From Pseudomonas silvicola (GTDB lineage: Bacteria; Pseudomonadota; Gammaproteobacteria; Pseudomonadales; Pseudomonadaceae), in assembly GCF_026651855.1 (NCBI RefSeq), contig NZ_CP093281.1, forward strand, positions 124,001 to 188,000: a stretch of DNA of 64,000 nucleotides. The letters are read 5' to 3'. Made by a program: the position numbers and the translations under genes. Shown one piece after another: positions 20,707 through 30,796 of this stretch; the first letter of the stretch is position 1, and each line of letters opens with the position of its first letter. The notes beneath the pieces were generated by a model. It did not search any database and was not told the DNA's origin. It saw nothing but the letters and a program-made list of their open reading frames with translations.

Positions 20707-21717
20707 TCAACCTGAATCACGCGACACCATGGTAAATCCCATATCAATTATCGGATTATCCACCGTCTGATGTTGCAGGCGCTTTAACAATTGCTCTGCA
20801 GCAAGCTCGCCCATGCGGTGTCGGTCAATGCGGACCGTCGAAATCGCTGGATAATTTGCCGCTGCGAAATCCAGGTCGCCAAAACCAATCACCGCCAGCT
20901 GCTGCGGAATGCTTAAACCACGCGCCTGCGCCGCCATCAATGCGCCCTGCGCCAGCGTGTCTGAACTGCACACCAGCACATCGACATCTGGATGTTGCTC
21001 CAGCAATTGTGAACTGGCTTCGCGACCGCGTGCCATTAGCGCCGGGAGTTGAACGGGCACATCAGCCAGTGGTTCTATATCCAATGACGTTAACGCATCA
21101 GCAAAGCCCTGTTTGCTGCAATGCGCGGCGGTCATCTGTCCATATCAGACCCGGCTTTTGATAACCGCGCTCGGCAAGGTAAGCGGCAACGCGCGCGCCA
21201 CGATCTTCTCATGAGAAAAACCCACCAGCATATCGATGGGGGTGGGCGTCATATCCCAGATTTCGACCACCGGGACTTGGCTTGTAACAACACTTTTTTC
21301 AGCTGCACGCTGTGATGAATACCGGTGAGCACGATGCCATCCGGGCGGCGAGACAACAGCGTGGCTACGGTTTCCTTCGGTTTCCGCTTCATAACCGGTG
21401 ACGCACAGCAACATGTGATAGCCCTGCGCACTCAGGCTGTCATTCAGGCTCTGAATGGTGTCCACGAACATGTTGTTATTGATTTGCGGCACCACAACGG
21501 CAATCAGACGACTGCGATTGCTCGCCAGACTGCCCGCTTGCGCGTTGGGAATGTAGCCGGTGGCGCTGATTGCCGCTTTGACTTTGGCGACAGTCGCCGC
21601 TCGAACCAGATGCGGGGAATTGAGCGCACGACTCACCGTCATCGGCGATATTCCCGCGACGCGGGCGACATCTTCCAGCGTGGGTGCAGCGTTGCGCTCG
21701 GGGTTGCGTAGTTTCAT
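20707..21717 (-). CDS. GntR-like LacI-family repressor (frameshifted)
   Basis: LacI-family protein closest in feel to gluconate-type GntR repressors: helix-turn-helix LEDVARVAGISPMTVSRALN, hinge IPNAQAGSLASNRSR, effector domain with IAVVVPQINNNMFVDTIQSL, and a C-terminus GDLDFAAANYPAISTVRIDR, GFTMVSRDSG. Indels near 21345, 21210 and 21140. Divergent from the talarate/galactarate dehydratase with three dyads between them, so it very likely controls that gene and itself. Confidence 0.87.
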
Positions 21718-21735
21718 GACGGCTCAGAGTAGAAG

Positions 21736-21751
21736 CAGATAGCGCTAGCAT
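21736..21751. promoter_or_regulatory. GntR-type operator 1
   Basis: CAGATAGCGCTAGCAT, a near-palindrome around AGCGCT, 19 bp upstream of the repressor start codon. It shares the centre with two better copies nearby. Confidence 0.55.
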
Positions 21752-21790
21752 AGCAGGCCGCAACATCAAATCCAGCGCAAAACGTCATAA

Positions 21791-21806
21791 ATGTTAGCGC
21801 TATCAT
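21791..21806. promoter_or_regulatory. GntR-type operator 2
   Basis: ATGTTAGCGCTATCAT, close to the gluconate-repressor consensus ATGTTAGCGCTAACAT as I recall it. Confidence 0.65.
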
Positions 21807-21889
21807 TTAAGTTCACTGATTGTCCAATTTGTGATCTCTCATTCATTATTGATCTGTGATGTTGGCGCATAGTCAGCTCCGAGCCAAAA

Positions 21890-21905
21890 ATGTTAGCGCA
21901 ATCAT
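21890..21905. promoter_or_regulatory. GntR-type operator 3
   Basis: ATGTTAGCGCAATCAT, 13 bp before the dehydratase start codon and overlapping the expected ribosome site and start region. It differs from the copy at 21791 at one position. Confidence 0.65.
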
Positions 21906-21918
21906 TTTAGGAAACATC

Positions 21919-23095
21919 ATGTCAGTGTGAATTCCAGTGCCGTAAGCTATGCCAAAACAACCGGAGCCGGGAACGCTGCTGAGCGGTGATCGCATCGCTT
22001 GGGTGAATTTATCGTTGGCGTTTTGCCGTTGGCGACGCCGGTGAGCGATGCCAAAGTGCTGACCGGACGCTTCGAAACCGCTGACAGAAGTGGCGATATC
22101 GTGGCGGGATCGAAACGCGTGACGGTTTCCAGGCATTGGTTTTACTATTCAAACGCGCGGGCGGCGGGCATTACGCCCATGCTTGTGAAAATTGCCGATG
22201 CGCTGATTGGTGAAGATCAATGACATGACAAGATTTACACCAAACTGCTGTGGGCAGGCGCGTCGGTGGGCCGCAGCGGCATGGCGGTGCAGGCGATTTC
22301 ACCGTTTGATATTGCGCTGTGGGATAAAGCGCGGCGCGCCCAATTACCTGGCCAGCACTCCCGGCGCGCATCGCGATTCCGTGCAGTGCTACCACAACAC
22401 TTTCGGGCGATTCACACATACGCCGCTTGATCAGGCGATCAAGAATGTGGCGATCTCGCGTGAAAATGGCATTGGCGGCATCAAACTCAAAGTCGGCCAA
22501 CCTAACACTGCTGAAGACTTGCGTCGCCTCACCGCGGTGCGTCAGACGCTGGGCGATGATTTCCCGTTAATGGTGGACGCGAACCAGCAGTGGGATCGCG
22601 AAACAGCGATTCGCATGGGACGTAAGATGGAGCAGTTCAATCTGGTGTGGATTGAAGAACCGCTGGATGCCTACGACGTAGAAGGTCACGCCGCACTGAC
22701 TGCCGCGCTGGACACGCCGATTGCCACCGGTGAGATGCTCACCAGTTTCCGTGAACATGAGCAGCTCATTCTGGCAACGCCAGCGACTTTGTGCAGCCGG
22801 ATGCGCCGCGCGTCGGCGGTATTACGCCATTCCTGCAGATAATGGATTTAGCGGCGCGCCACGGACGTAAACTGGCACCACATTCGCGATGGAGATTCAC
22901 ATTCATCTCGCCGCCGCCTATCCCATCGAACCCTGGCTGGAGCATTTTGAATGGCTCAACCCGTTGTTCAATGAGCAGTTAGAACTGCGTGACGGCCGCA
23001 TGTTGATCTCCTCGATCGTCACGGCCTCGGCTTCAGTCTTAGCGAACAGGCGCGCCGCTGGACCACGCTGACACAGCGTGGGTAAACGTCCTTAG
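21919..23095 (+). CDS. L-talarate/galactarate dehydratase-like enolase-superfamily enzyme (frameshifted)
   Basis: Mandelate-racemase-subgroup enolase superfamily enzyme that dehydrates an acid sugar to a 2-keto-3-deoxy acid. [49 protein letters not shown] (catalytic KxK), [14 protein letters not shown] and [10 protein letters not shown] (metal ligands), then [20 protein letters not shown] with the C-terminal catalytic His, match the Salmonella-type talarate/galactarate dehydratase nearly throughout. At least eight indels. The stop overlaps convergent clcA by 4 bp. No downstream aldolase is present here. Confidence 0.87.
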
Positions 23096-24493
23096 TGTGT
23101 CTTTGCACTGGCGTGACCGCTGAGCTGAGCCTTAGCCAGCGTGCGCGCCAGAATCGAAGAGTACAGCGGTTTGCCGCCAAAGAACTGTGCAGCAAGGGTT
23201 GCACCCAGGCAGGTGATGATCATCGGCAGAATCAACTGGTAGTTGTTGGTCATTTCCAACACCAGCACGATGCCGGTTAAAGGCGCGCGCACCGAAGCGG
23301 CAAACAGTGCGCCCATGCCAGCCACGGCAAAGGTCGCGGCCTCCAGTTGATAACCGGGGAACCAGTGAATACACAGTTGACCGAAACAGGTACCCAGCAA
23401 GGTGCCCAGGGTGAGCATCGGCGCAAAGATCCCGCCCGGCGCGCCTGAAGAGAAGCAGCAAATTGTCACTAACGTCCGCAGGGCGAACAGGCCGAACAAG
23501 GCCAGCGCGCTGTAACTTCCCGCAGAGAAATCGGGAATCAGTGTAATTCCGCCGCTCACCGCAGCAGGCAGAAACAGGCCAAGCACACCACACAATCCCG
23601 CCAGCAAGCTGCCCCACATTACCCAGGCGGCAATGCGGCCTTGATGTAATCGTTGAAACTGATCCTGCGCGCGAGAAATATCAGGCGGTTAAACGCCACA
23701 CCGCAGCCGCCAAACAGGATGCCGAGCAACAAATAGTAGAGCCAAAGCGTGTTGGTAGGCGCATCGCGCAACTGGCCGATGTTGATGATGGCTTCATTCC
23801 CGTTACACAAACGAAATACGATGCTGGAAACGATCACGCCGACAAACACCGCTTTGATTGAAATCAGGCTGTAGCGAAACTGCGGACGCATCTCTTCGAT
23901 AATAAACAGGATGCCTGCCAGCGGCGCATTGAAAGCCGCCGATAACCCCGCCGCTGCGCCAGTGGCGATCAAGGTATGCCGGGATTCAGACGACTTAACG
24001 CGGAACAGATCCAGACACATGCCGCCAATATTGCCGCCGATCTGCACGGTTGGGCCTTCGCGCCCCAACACCATACCTGAGCCCAGCGCTCCCATACCGC
24101 CAAGAAACTTCACCGGCAGCACGCGCCACCAGCGCACCGGACGCGTTCTTCCAGTGCCCCTTCGATTTCGGGAATGCCTGAACCACCCGCTTCTGGCGCG
24201 AATCGCCGCACCAGATAATAACCAATGGCCCCAATACAGCGGAAACCAGAAAAGCACACAGGACCTTAGCGTGAAAAGGGGATGAGTGGCAGCGTTTTCC
24301 AGCCAGTTCAGGCGCGAATGCAGGATGAAATTCACCGCGCGGTCAAAGGCAACACCGACCAAACCGGTAAGCACACCGACCAGTGCTGCGAGCAGCAATA
24401 AAGCCACGGATCGCGCAGCAGCTTTTGCAGCAGCATAAAACGTCCGGCGCGCATGGCGTTCTCAGGCTGACTGGCATTTTGCGAAACAGACAT
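23092..24493 (-). CDS. clcA: ClcA H+/Cl- exchange transporter (frameshifted)
   Basis: Inner-membrane chloride/proton antiporter linked in E. coli to extreme acid resistance. The selectivity motifs are visible: [11 protein letters not shown] (second frame, about 24170), [14 protein letters not shown] with the gating glutamate, [20 protein letters not shown], and [20 protein letters not shown], near-identical to E. coli ClcA. Ends [20 protein letters not shown]. Indels near 24400, 24150 and 23625. ATG 24493 (MSVSQNAS) chosen; another in-frame start lies at 24523. Confidence 0.92.
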
Positions 24494-24550
24494 GCAGATC
24501 CTCAATAACATCAGCGCCGCCATTCCAGCGACGAAAAGGCGTCAGCATAG

Positions 24551-24937
24551 CTAACTCAGGCGATCGCGTAACGCAATCATTGGTCAACAGAATTTTACGG
24601 TTGCTGGGCAGTTCACCATAATGTACCGCCAGCCACACCGTAGGGCCCCTGGCTATCGGTCCAGCAAACGCGATGGCGGCAGCCTGCAGGAATATCGATA
24701 AAATCGCCAGGTAACAGTGTGCGCGCTTCGCTTTCGCCTTCCAACTGCAATCCAGCCGAGCCCTGTAAAATCATCACCCATTCACCTTGCGTCTGGCTGT
24801 ACCAAAATCGGGACTGGCTTGCCCGGTTGAAACGATACGTTCAATCAGGAGATTGGGTTGTGATAGCAGTGCTTCGAAGGTTTCAGCGCTGCCGGTTTGA
24901 GCCGCTGACGGAAAATCACGCAACAGATTGGTCAACA
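24551..24937 (-). CDS. Small cupin-domain protein (frameshifted)
   Basis: Single-domain cupin of about 110-130 residues, function unknown. The start MLTNLLRDFPSAAQTG, then GEWVMILQGSAGLQLEGE and LLPGDFIDIPAGCRHRV, shows the two cupin beta-barrel motifs with the second-motif histidines. One base appears missing near 24808 and one extra near 24645, so the C-terminus is uncertain; a stop at 24551-24553 is the nearest. Located upstream of clcA on the same strand, about 60 bp apart. Confidence 0.7.
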
Positions 24938-25205
24938 TAATGTGAGCCCGATGTTTTTGCTGGATTTATGCACTGTAACGCAGGCTTCACCCGGAAGGCT
25001 CACAGAATTTTACGTCGCCCGTTGACGAATTAGGGGCAAATCACCATGATCCTGGCCGTGAAGATCATGCGGTCTCTACTACCGCACTTCGATTGCCATT
25101 CTCTTGATTGCGCAGCTGATAGCGGCTTCATGACTGCAGATACGCGCTATGAAACAATCCGCAAACGTATTTGAAACGGAAAAACAAGAAAATTGGAGCC
25201 ATCTG

Positions 25206-26124
25206 GTGTCAGAACTCACGAATGGATTGCTGGAAGAAATTGTCGCTGAAGTCCGTCCTTTAACGCGTCAGGGCAAGGTGGCGGACTACATTCCCGCATT
25301 GGCCGGTGTCGATGCCGATCAGCTCGGCATCGCCTTGTCTACCGACACCCCAGCGCTTTCAGGCTGGCGTGCTTCCACGCGTTTTCCATTCAGTCGATCT
25401 CAAAAGTGCTATCACTCACTGTCGCGTTGACGCTGTATGACGATGCCGAGATCTGGCAGCGTGTGGGTAAGGAACCTTCCGGTCAGGCGTTTAACTCGCT
25501 GGTGCAGCTGGAGCTGGAACAGGGCAAACCCCGCAATCCTTTTATCAACGCCGGTGCCCTGGTGATGTGTGACTTGCTGGAGAGTCGTTTAACTGCCCCG
25601 CGCCAGCGTATGCTGGAGATTGTGCGCCGCCTGGCGCAGCAAAGCGACATCAACTATGACCGTGTGGTTGCTCGCTCTGAATACGAGCATTCGGCTCGCA
25701 ATGCCGCGATTGCCTGGCTGATGAAATCATTTGGCAATTTCCACAATGATGTCAGCAAAGTGATGGAAACCTATTTCCACTACTGCTCACTCTCCATGAG
25801 CTGTGAAGAGCTGGCGCGCACCTTTCTCTATCTCGCTAACCAGGGACGCAGTCAACACGATGAGTGGGCCGTGATCTCACCGCGTCAGGCACGCCAGGTC
25901 AATGCGCTGATGATGACCAGCGGCATGTATGACGGTGCTGGCGAGTTCGCCTGGCGTGTGGGAATGCCCGCGAAGTCGGGCGTAGGTGGCGGCATTGTCG
26001 CGGTCATCCCCGGTGAGATGTGTATCGCGGTATGGTCGCCGGCGCTGGATCACTCCGGTAACTCTCTGGCGGGCACCGCGCTGCTGGAGAAACTCACCGA
26101 GCGACTGGGCCGCTCGATTTTTAA
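25206..26124 (+). CDS. glsB: Glutaminase (frameshifted ends)
   Basis: Serine-type glutaminase (beta-lactamase-like fold) hydrolysing glutamine to glutamate and ammonia. Clear matches to E. coli YneH/Gls[85 protein letters not shown] 25206 ([12 protein letters not shown]) gives the family N-terminus with GGAG upstream; an in-frame ATG at 25149 would add 19 residues. One indel near 25385. The family ends LGRSIF; here a T run at 26118-26122 seems one T short, so the frame reads on to 26248. Confidence 0.9.
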
Positions 26125-26244
26125 GCGCTTAGCTCACCACATGCGTTGGATTGCCCTGAGCAAATCCCTCGAGATTAGCTTCAATACCGCAACAGATTGT
26201 TCCTCCTGCTGGCTGGCCCAGGCGATGTGGGTGTCAGCAGCAGG

Positions 26245-27065
26245 TTAGGAATTTCCGGTTACGCAACGCAGCGGATGATCGGCTGCCGGTGGTTCACTGC
26301 TGAGCACATCCAGCGCTGCACCGGCAATCACACCCTGACGCAGCGCGTAGGGCCAGTTCCGTTTCATTGATCAGTCCACCGCGTGCAGTGTTGATTAGCC
26401 AGGCTGACGGCTTCATCTGCGCCAGCGCCTGCAAATCCGATTAACTGCTGAGTTTGCGGCGTCAGCGGGCGAATGCAAGCTCAATACATCACTACGCGCC
26501 AGCACCTCTTCAAACGGAGACATAACCAGCGCGCGGCGCTGAACTGCCTTTGCGGTCCCGTAGAGTACCGTCATGCCGAGCCTTCTGCCATCGCACCCAC
26601 CGCGCTGCCGATGTCGCCTTGCCGACAATCCTAAGGTCGCACCAAAAATGTCTGAATCGGCTGGCGATGCACACAAAAATGCGACGATGCAGGCCAGGCG
26701 CTGCGCGCGTGCTGGCGTAATCCACCAGATGAGCGCAGGGCAAATAAGGCGGCAATCACGCCTTCGGAGACGCTTCGCGTGGAGTAGCCGGGCACATTAC
26801 TGACCACAATGCCGCGTTCACGACATGCATCCAAATCGATGCAGTCGTAACCCGTTGCCGCGACACAGATGTAGCGCAGATCCGGCAACTGTTTCAGTGT
26901 TTGTTTCCGCGCAGCTGCACTTTGTTGGCGATGGCAATCTGCGCGCCCTTTAAGGCAGAAATAATGTCGTGCTGTGCCGTTGTTCCACGAAAATCCCATT
27001 CCGTACCACTCCGGGCGTGTCGGCGGTGTAGGCAGCGTATCACCATCCAGCATCACTATTTTCAT
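26245..27065 (-). CDS. D-2-hydroxyacid dehydrogenase, glycerate dehydrogenase-like (frameshifted)
   Basis: NAD-dependent D-2-hydroxyacid dehydrogenase. The N-terminus [20 protein letters not shown] is followed by [20 protein letters not shown] and [20 protein letters not shown], typical of the HprA-like subgroup; the nucleotide-binding GATLGIVGKG region and a C-terminal [11 protein letters not shown] are in other frames. At least eight indels, among the worst-read genes here. Convergent with the glutaminase. Confidence 0.85.
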
Positions 27066-27252
27066 CGCTTCTCCGTTTACATTGTTTCCGCACTGTTCTC
27101 ATCAGGTTGCATTTAGGTTAACAAATACGGCGCGTAAAGTGACTTTTTTCAAAAGGTGCGAATTTTTTCTAAATTAGCCTGAGTTTCTGTAACCCTTCTG
27201 CGGCAATGGCGTTACACTTCGGCCTCATTTGTTGAATCATTTCGTCGCCGCC

Positions 27253-27669
27253 ATGACCTTCTCACATCAACTTCGCCAGCGCCTGACTGCCTATATCGCC
27301 ATCCTGGCGGTGCTGCTGCTGTTTGTCGCGCCGATCGTATCGAAGTCGTTGATGGAACGGCAAAGCCGCATGATGGATATGCCATCCCACGGCATGACGT
27401 CTGAAATGTCGATACATCATCACGAAATGATGATGTATATGGCGATGCCGGGCATGGACCATCACATGATGGAAGACGGTGAATTCGCCTGCGGCTACTG
27501 TGACTTGCTGGTGCATGTGCCGTTGATGATGTGGGTGTTCATCCCGTTCATCTGGCTGATGATGGTGATTTCTCGCGCCCCACCGCTGCCGCCTCTGCAG
27601 GCTCCGGTGATCCGACGCTTTAGCCCAACACACCGTCCGCGTGCGCCGCCTGCTGTTCTCTCCTGCTGA
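27253..27669 (+). CDS. DUF2946 family protein, Met/His-rich
   Basis: Intact 138-residue protein: an N-terminal membrane helix (TAYIAILAVLLLFVAPIVSK), a Met/His-rich loop (HHHEMMMYMAMPGMDHHMM), the DUF2946 motif FACGYCDLLVHVP, and a second helix. DUF2946 genes commonly sit with copper-related membrane genes, and the Met/His loop is a plausible Cu(I) site (inference). A TTG at 27229 is an alternative start. Followed after 62 bp by the PepSY gene; probably one operon. Confidence 0.8.
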   Translation: MTFSHQLRQRLTAYIAILAVLLLFVAPIVSKSLMERQSRMMDMPSHGMTSEMSIHHHEMMMYMAMPGMDHHMMEDGEFACGYCDLLVHVPLMMWVFIPFIWLMMVISRAPPLPPLQAPVIRRFSPTHRPRAPPAVLSC

Positions 27670-27731
27670 TAACATCATTAACGACGCTCCTTTTTGCGTC
27701 ACGGCATTCTCTAACCGGAAGGAAGACGGCT

Positions 27732-29166
27732 TTGTCTGCTGCTCACTCTGCAGCACCGCGTGGTGCGGTGCTTAATCTACTTCGTCGCTTACATTTTTAT
27801 ATTGGCCTGTTTGTCGCGCCCTTTATTTTTGTCGCGGCACTCAGCGGCACGCTCTATGTGCTGACGCCACAACTGGAAAACGTCATCTACTCCGATGCGT
27901 TAACGGCACAACCCAATGGCCCTGCCCAGCCACTGTCTGCGCAAATCAGCGCGGCACGCGCCTACGCAGGTGAGAAACAGCACATTTACGCTGTGCGGCC
28001 TGCGCCAGGCGCAACGGATACCACTCGCGTACAGTTCAGCGATGCCTCACTGGGTGCTTCGCAGTCTCGCGCAGTGTTTATCGATCCGCTTATAGCCTGA
28101 AAGTTAAAGGCGATATGACGGTGTACGGCACCAGCGGCGTGCTTCCGCTGCGTACCACGCTCGATTTACTTCACAGCAGCTTGTTGCTAGGTGATTTCGG
28201 CCGCAACTACAGCCGAGCTGGCGGCGTCCTGGTTGTGGGTCGCCGCGCTGGGCGGCGTGGTGCTGTGGCTGGGCACGCGCCCGAAACGTAAGCTGAAAGC
28301 CGCGCGCCAGGGATTCGCCTTTAGCCGTCACTGGCATATCACGCTGGGTCTGACGCTGGTGCTGGGATTGGTATTCTTCTCCGCCACCGGTTTAACCTGG
28401 TCGCAGTGGGCGGGTAATAATATTGACCGCTGGCGTACGGAGTTGAACTGGCTGACACCGCAGGTCAACACCTCACTCAATGGCGATACGGCGCCCGCCG
28501 ATCCTCATGCTGACCATCACAGCATGTCAGGCATGCCTGATATGAATATGTCGAATATGGACATGTCCAGTATGTCGATGTCATCAATGGCAAAACCGGT
28601 TGCGCAATGCGAGCAGTACTGGCAACCAGCCGGACAGTGACTGGGATCGCGTACTCAGCGCCGCCCGTCAGGATGGATTGAGCGCCAGTAAGCTGGAGTT
28701 ACGTCAGCCGAAAAGCGCGGACAAAGCATGGGCAGTAACCGAAATCGATCGAAGCTGGCCGACACGGGTTGATGCGGTTTCCGTGAATCCGCAAGACTTC
28801 ACGATTGTTGATCACGTCTATTTCGCCCAGTTCCCACTGGTGGCAAAACGACGCGCTGGGGCGTGGATGCGCATATGGGCGTGCTGTTTGGCTTGCCTAA
28901 CCAACTGTTGCTGGCGTTCTTTGGGCTAGGCTTTATGCACGATGATGCTGGGTTATCGCATGTGGTGGGCTCGCCGTCCGCAACAGGCGGAAGCCAGCCC
29001 GGCGAAAACGTTGACGGAGACCTGGCTTGCTATACCGCACTACAGTAAAGGCACCTGCCTGATGGTGGCGTTGGCGCTGGGTTATGCGCTGCCGGTGATG
29101 GGGGTGAGTTTGCTGGCATTTCTGCTGATTGACGTTTTGCGCTGGCGTAAACAGCAACGTGTTCCG
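27732..29166 (+). CDS. PepSY-associated membrane protein with Met/His-rich loop (frameshifted)
   Basis: PepSY-TM protein of the type linked to iron or copper reduction at the inner membrane. The start is TTG 27732 after GGAAGGAAGA, giving LRRLHFYIGLFVAPFIFVAA (first helix with a conserved His). The periplasmic part holds HADHHSMSGMPDMNMSNMDM, echoing the DUF2946 loop. Later helices include HWHITLGLTLVLGLVFFSAT and MVALALGYALPVMG. Indels near 28095, 28205, 28600, 28850 and 28935. The C-terminal border is unclear: the frame runs without a stop into the next entry. Confidence 0.82.
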
Positions 29167-29484
29167 ATGACCGAAGCGGAGATTCTGGCGTCGCAGCAGT
29201 CTCCGCTTGGCATTATTCGCGCTCGCTTTACGGTGAAGCGCAAGGAGATGCGTAACTTCCTGCGCGGCGTTTGCATTCTGGCGGTGATTGTCGTTTCGGT
29301 GATGAGCAATGCGATTATTGGCGGAGTGATCGATCAATACGGTATCCCGTTTAGCCACTGGTCATTGACGATGTACATCACGCAGGGGTTGATGATTGCC
29401 TTATACAGCGCAGTGTTCACCGCACTGATGTCGATTCCGTTGTGGTATTTCTTCCTGGGCGAAAGCGATCCACACGGTAAATAA
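29167..29484 (+). CDS. Small two-helix membrane protein, DUF2534-like
   Basis: 105 codons from ATG 29167 (MTEAEILASQQSPLG), containing two hydrophobic helices around ILAVIVVSVMSNAIIGGVID and YSAVFTALMSIPLWYFFLG with QYGIPFSHW between. This resembles the enterobacterial DUF2534 family. In the sequence as given it is in frame with the PepSY gene and would be its C-terminal extension; I think a stop was lost by an indel near 29150, because PepSY proteins normally end there. ATG 29248 is another start. Confidence 0.55.
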   Translation: MTEAEILASQQSPLGIIRARFTVKRKEMRNFLRGVCILAVIVVSVMSNAIIGGVIDQYGIPFSHWSLTMYITQGLMIALYSAVFTALMSIPLWYFFLGESDPHGK

Positions 29485-29489
29485 GGGTT

Positions 29490-29509
29490 GGTGCGCAAGG
29501 ATGCGCACC
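29490..29509. terminator. GTGCGCA hairpin between convergent genes
   Basis: GGTGCGCA-AGGA-TGCGCACC, a perfect 8-bp stem right after the DUF2534-like stop and before the convergent ahr stop. A related dyad recurs at 30681-30697. It may terminate both transcripts or be a REP-like repeat. Confidence 0.55.
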
Positions 29510-29527
29510 TCATCTCGTCAGCGAGAC

Positions 29528-30544
29528 TTAAAAATCCGCTTTGAGTACCACGCGATAATGGGCTTTTCCCGCTCTCACATGTTCTAACGCGGCATTGACC
29601 TGCGACATCGGAAATTCCTCCACCTGTGGAGCGATATCCACACGGGCGGCTAACTTGAGCAAGCTACGTAACTGAGCGGGAGAACCGGTTGAAGATCCGG
29701 TTAGCGCACGATCGCCAACAATCAAACTGAACGCCGGAACCTCAAACGGCTTCATCACCGCGCCCACCGTGTGGAACTTGCCTTGTCGCGCCAGTGCCTG
29801 GTAGTAGGGCTTCCAGTCTAAATCCACGGCAACGGTGCTGATGATCAGATCAAACTGACCAGTTAATGCATTCAGGGCTTCCGCATCGCGGCTGTTTACC
29901 ACCCGATTGGCACCCATCGCCAGAATCGAATCGGTTTTGCTGGCGTGGGAACTGAAAGCAGTGACTTCCGCGCCCATCGCACGCAGCAGCTTAATCGCCA
30001 TGTGCCCTAGTCCACCAATTCCAATCACGCCCACACGACTGGTGGCGTTGATGCTATGCATCAATAACGGTTTGAATACAGTGATGCCACCACACAGCAA
30101 CGGACCTGCAGATGCCAGATCCAGCGTCTCAGGCAACGGGATCACCCATTGCCAGTTGGCGCGCAGATGGCTGGCAAAACCGCCGTGGTTATTGATGGTG
30201 GAGACTTTGCCATTTTCGCAGTTCACCTGATCGCCTGCGATGCAGGCATCACAGTGATGGCAGCTTTTTGCCGTCCAGCCGATACCGACGCGTTGCCCGA
30301 TGCTGAGCCCTTTGTTTTGCGCCGCCTCTCCCAGCGCCGCCACGCGACCAATCACTTCATGTCCGGCAATCAACGGATAACGTGAACCGCCCCACTCGTT
30401 ATCGATCATCGACAAGTCGGAATGGCACACGCCGCAGTAATCGACTTCAACCTGTACGTCTTCCGCTGCCAGCGGGCCGGCATCATATTCATAAGGCACT
30501 AACGCCTCACCCGCTTGCAGAGCGGCATAGCTGGAAATCTTCAT
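29528..30544 (-). CDS. ahr: Ahr-like zinc NADPH-dependent aldehyde reductase, copy 1
   Basis: Medium-chain zinc alcohol dehydrogenase; E. coli Ahr (YjgB) reduces aldehydes with NADPH. The start [20 protein letters not shown] is followed by [20 protein letters not shown] (catalytic zinc), [23 protein letters not shown] (structural zinc cysteines) and [20 protein letters not shown] (cofactor site); it ends [10 protein letters not shown] as in Ahr. 338 residues and intact, one of the few. The frame extends upstream to 30703 but 30544 is the family start. Confidence 0.92.
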   Translation of the reverse strand: MKISSYAALQAGEALVPYEYDAGPLAAEDVQVEVDYCGVCHSDLSMIDNEWGGSRYPLIAGHEVIGRVAALGEAAQNKGLSIGQRVGIGWTAKSCHHCDACIAGDQVNCENGKVSTINNHGGFASHLRANWQWVIPLPETLDLASAGPLLCGGITVFKPLLMHSINATSRVGVIGIGGLGHMAIKLLRAMGAEVTAFSSHASKTDSILAMGANRVVNSRDAEALNALTGQFDLIISTVAVDLDWKPYYQALARQGKFHTVGAVMKPFEVPAFSLIVGDRALTGSSTGSPAQLRSLLKLAARVDIAPQVEEFPMSQVNAALEHVRAGKAHYRVVLKADF

Positions 30545-30680
30545 CGCTGTCCTCGGAGTTTTGCTCGATAGAGCATCAGAGTAGCAAAGTGATGAGCAAT
30601 ATAATGCTGAATCAGGTTGATTAGTAAGGGGAATGCTGTTTGGAAGGACGATGCAGCTTAAGAATGGAGGGCGATGAACG

Positions 30681-30697
30681 GTGCGCACGATGCGCAC
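30681..30697. repeat. GTGCGCA dyad, second copy
   Basis: GTGCGCA-CGA-TGCGCAC, same arms as the hairpin at 29490-29509, in the 252-bp gap between the two ahr copies. No gene is credible in that gap; a plus-strand frame (30640-30999) is antisense to the end of the second ahr copy. Confidence 0.45.
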
Positions 30698-30796
30698 TCG
30701 CAAGACTCAATGTCGGCATGGCTGCACTGCAACGTAAAGTCGGACCTCATCTGACATTGAAGTTGCAAGGGCATGGCTGCCGACCCTATCACCATG

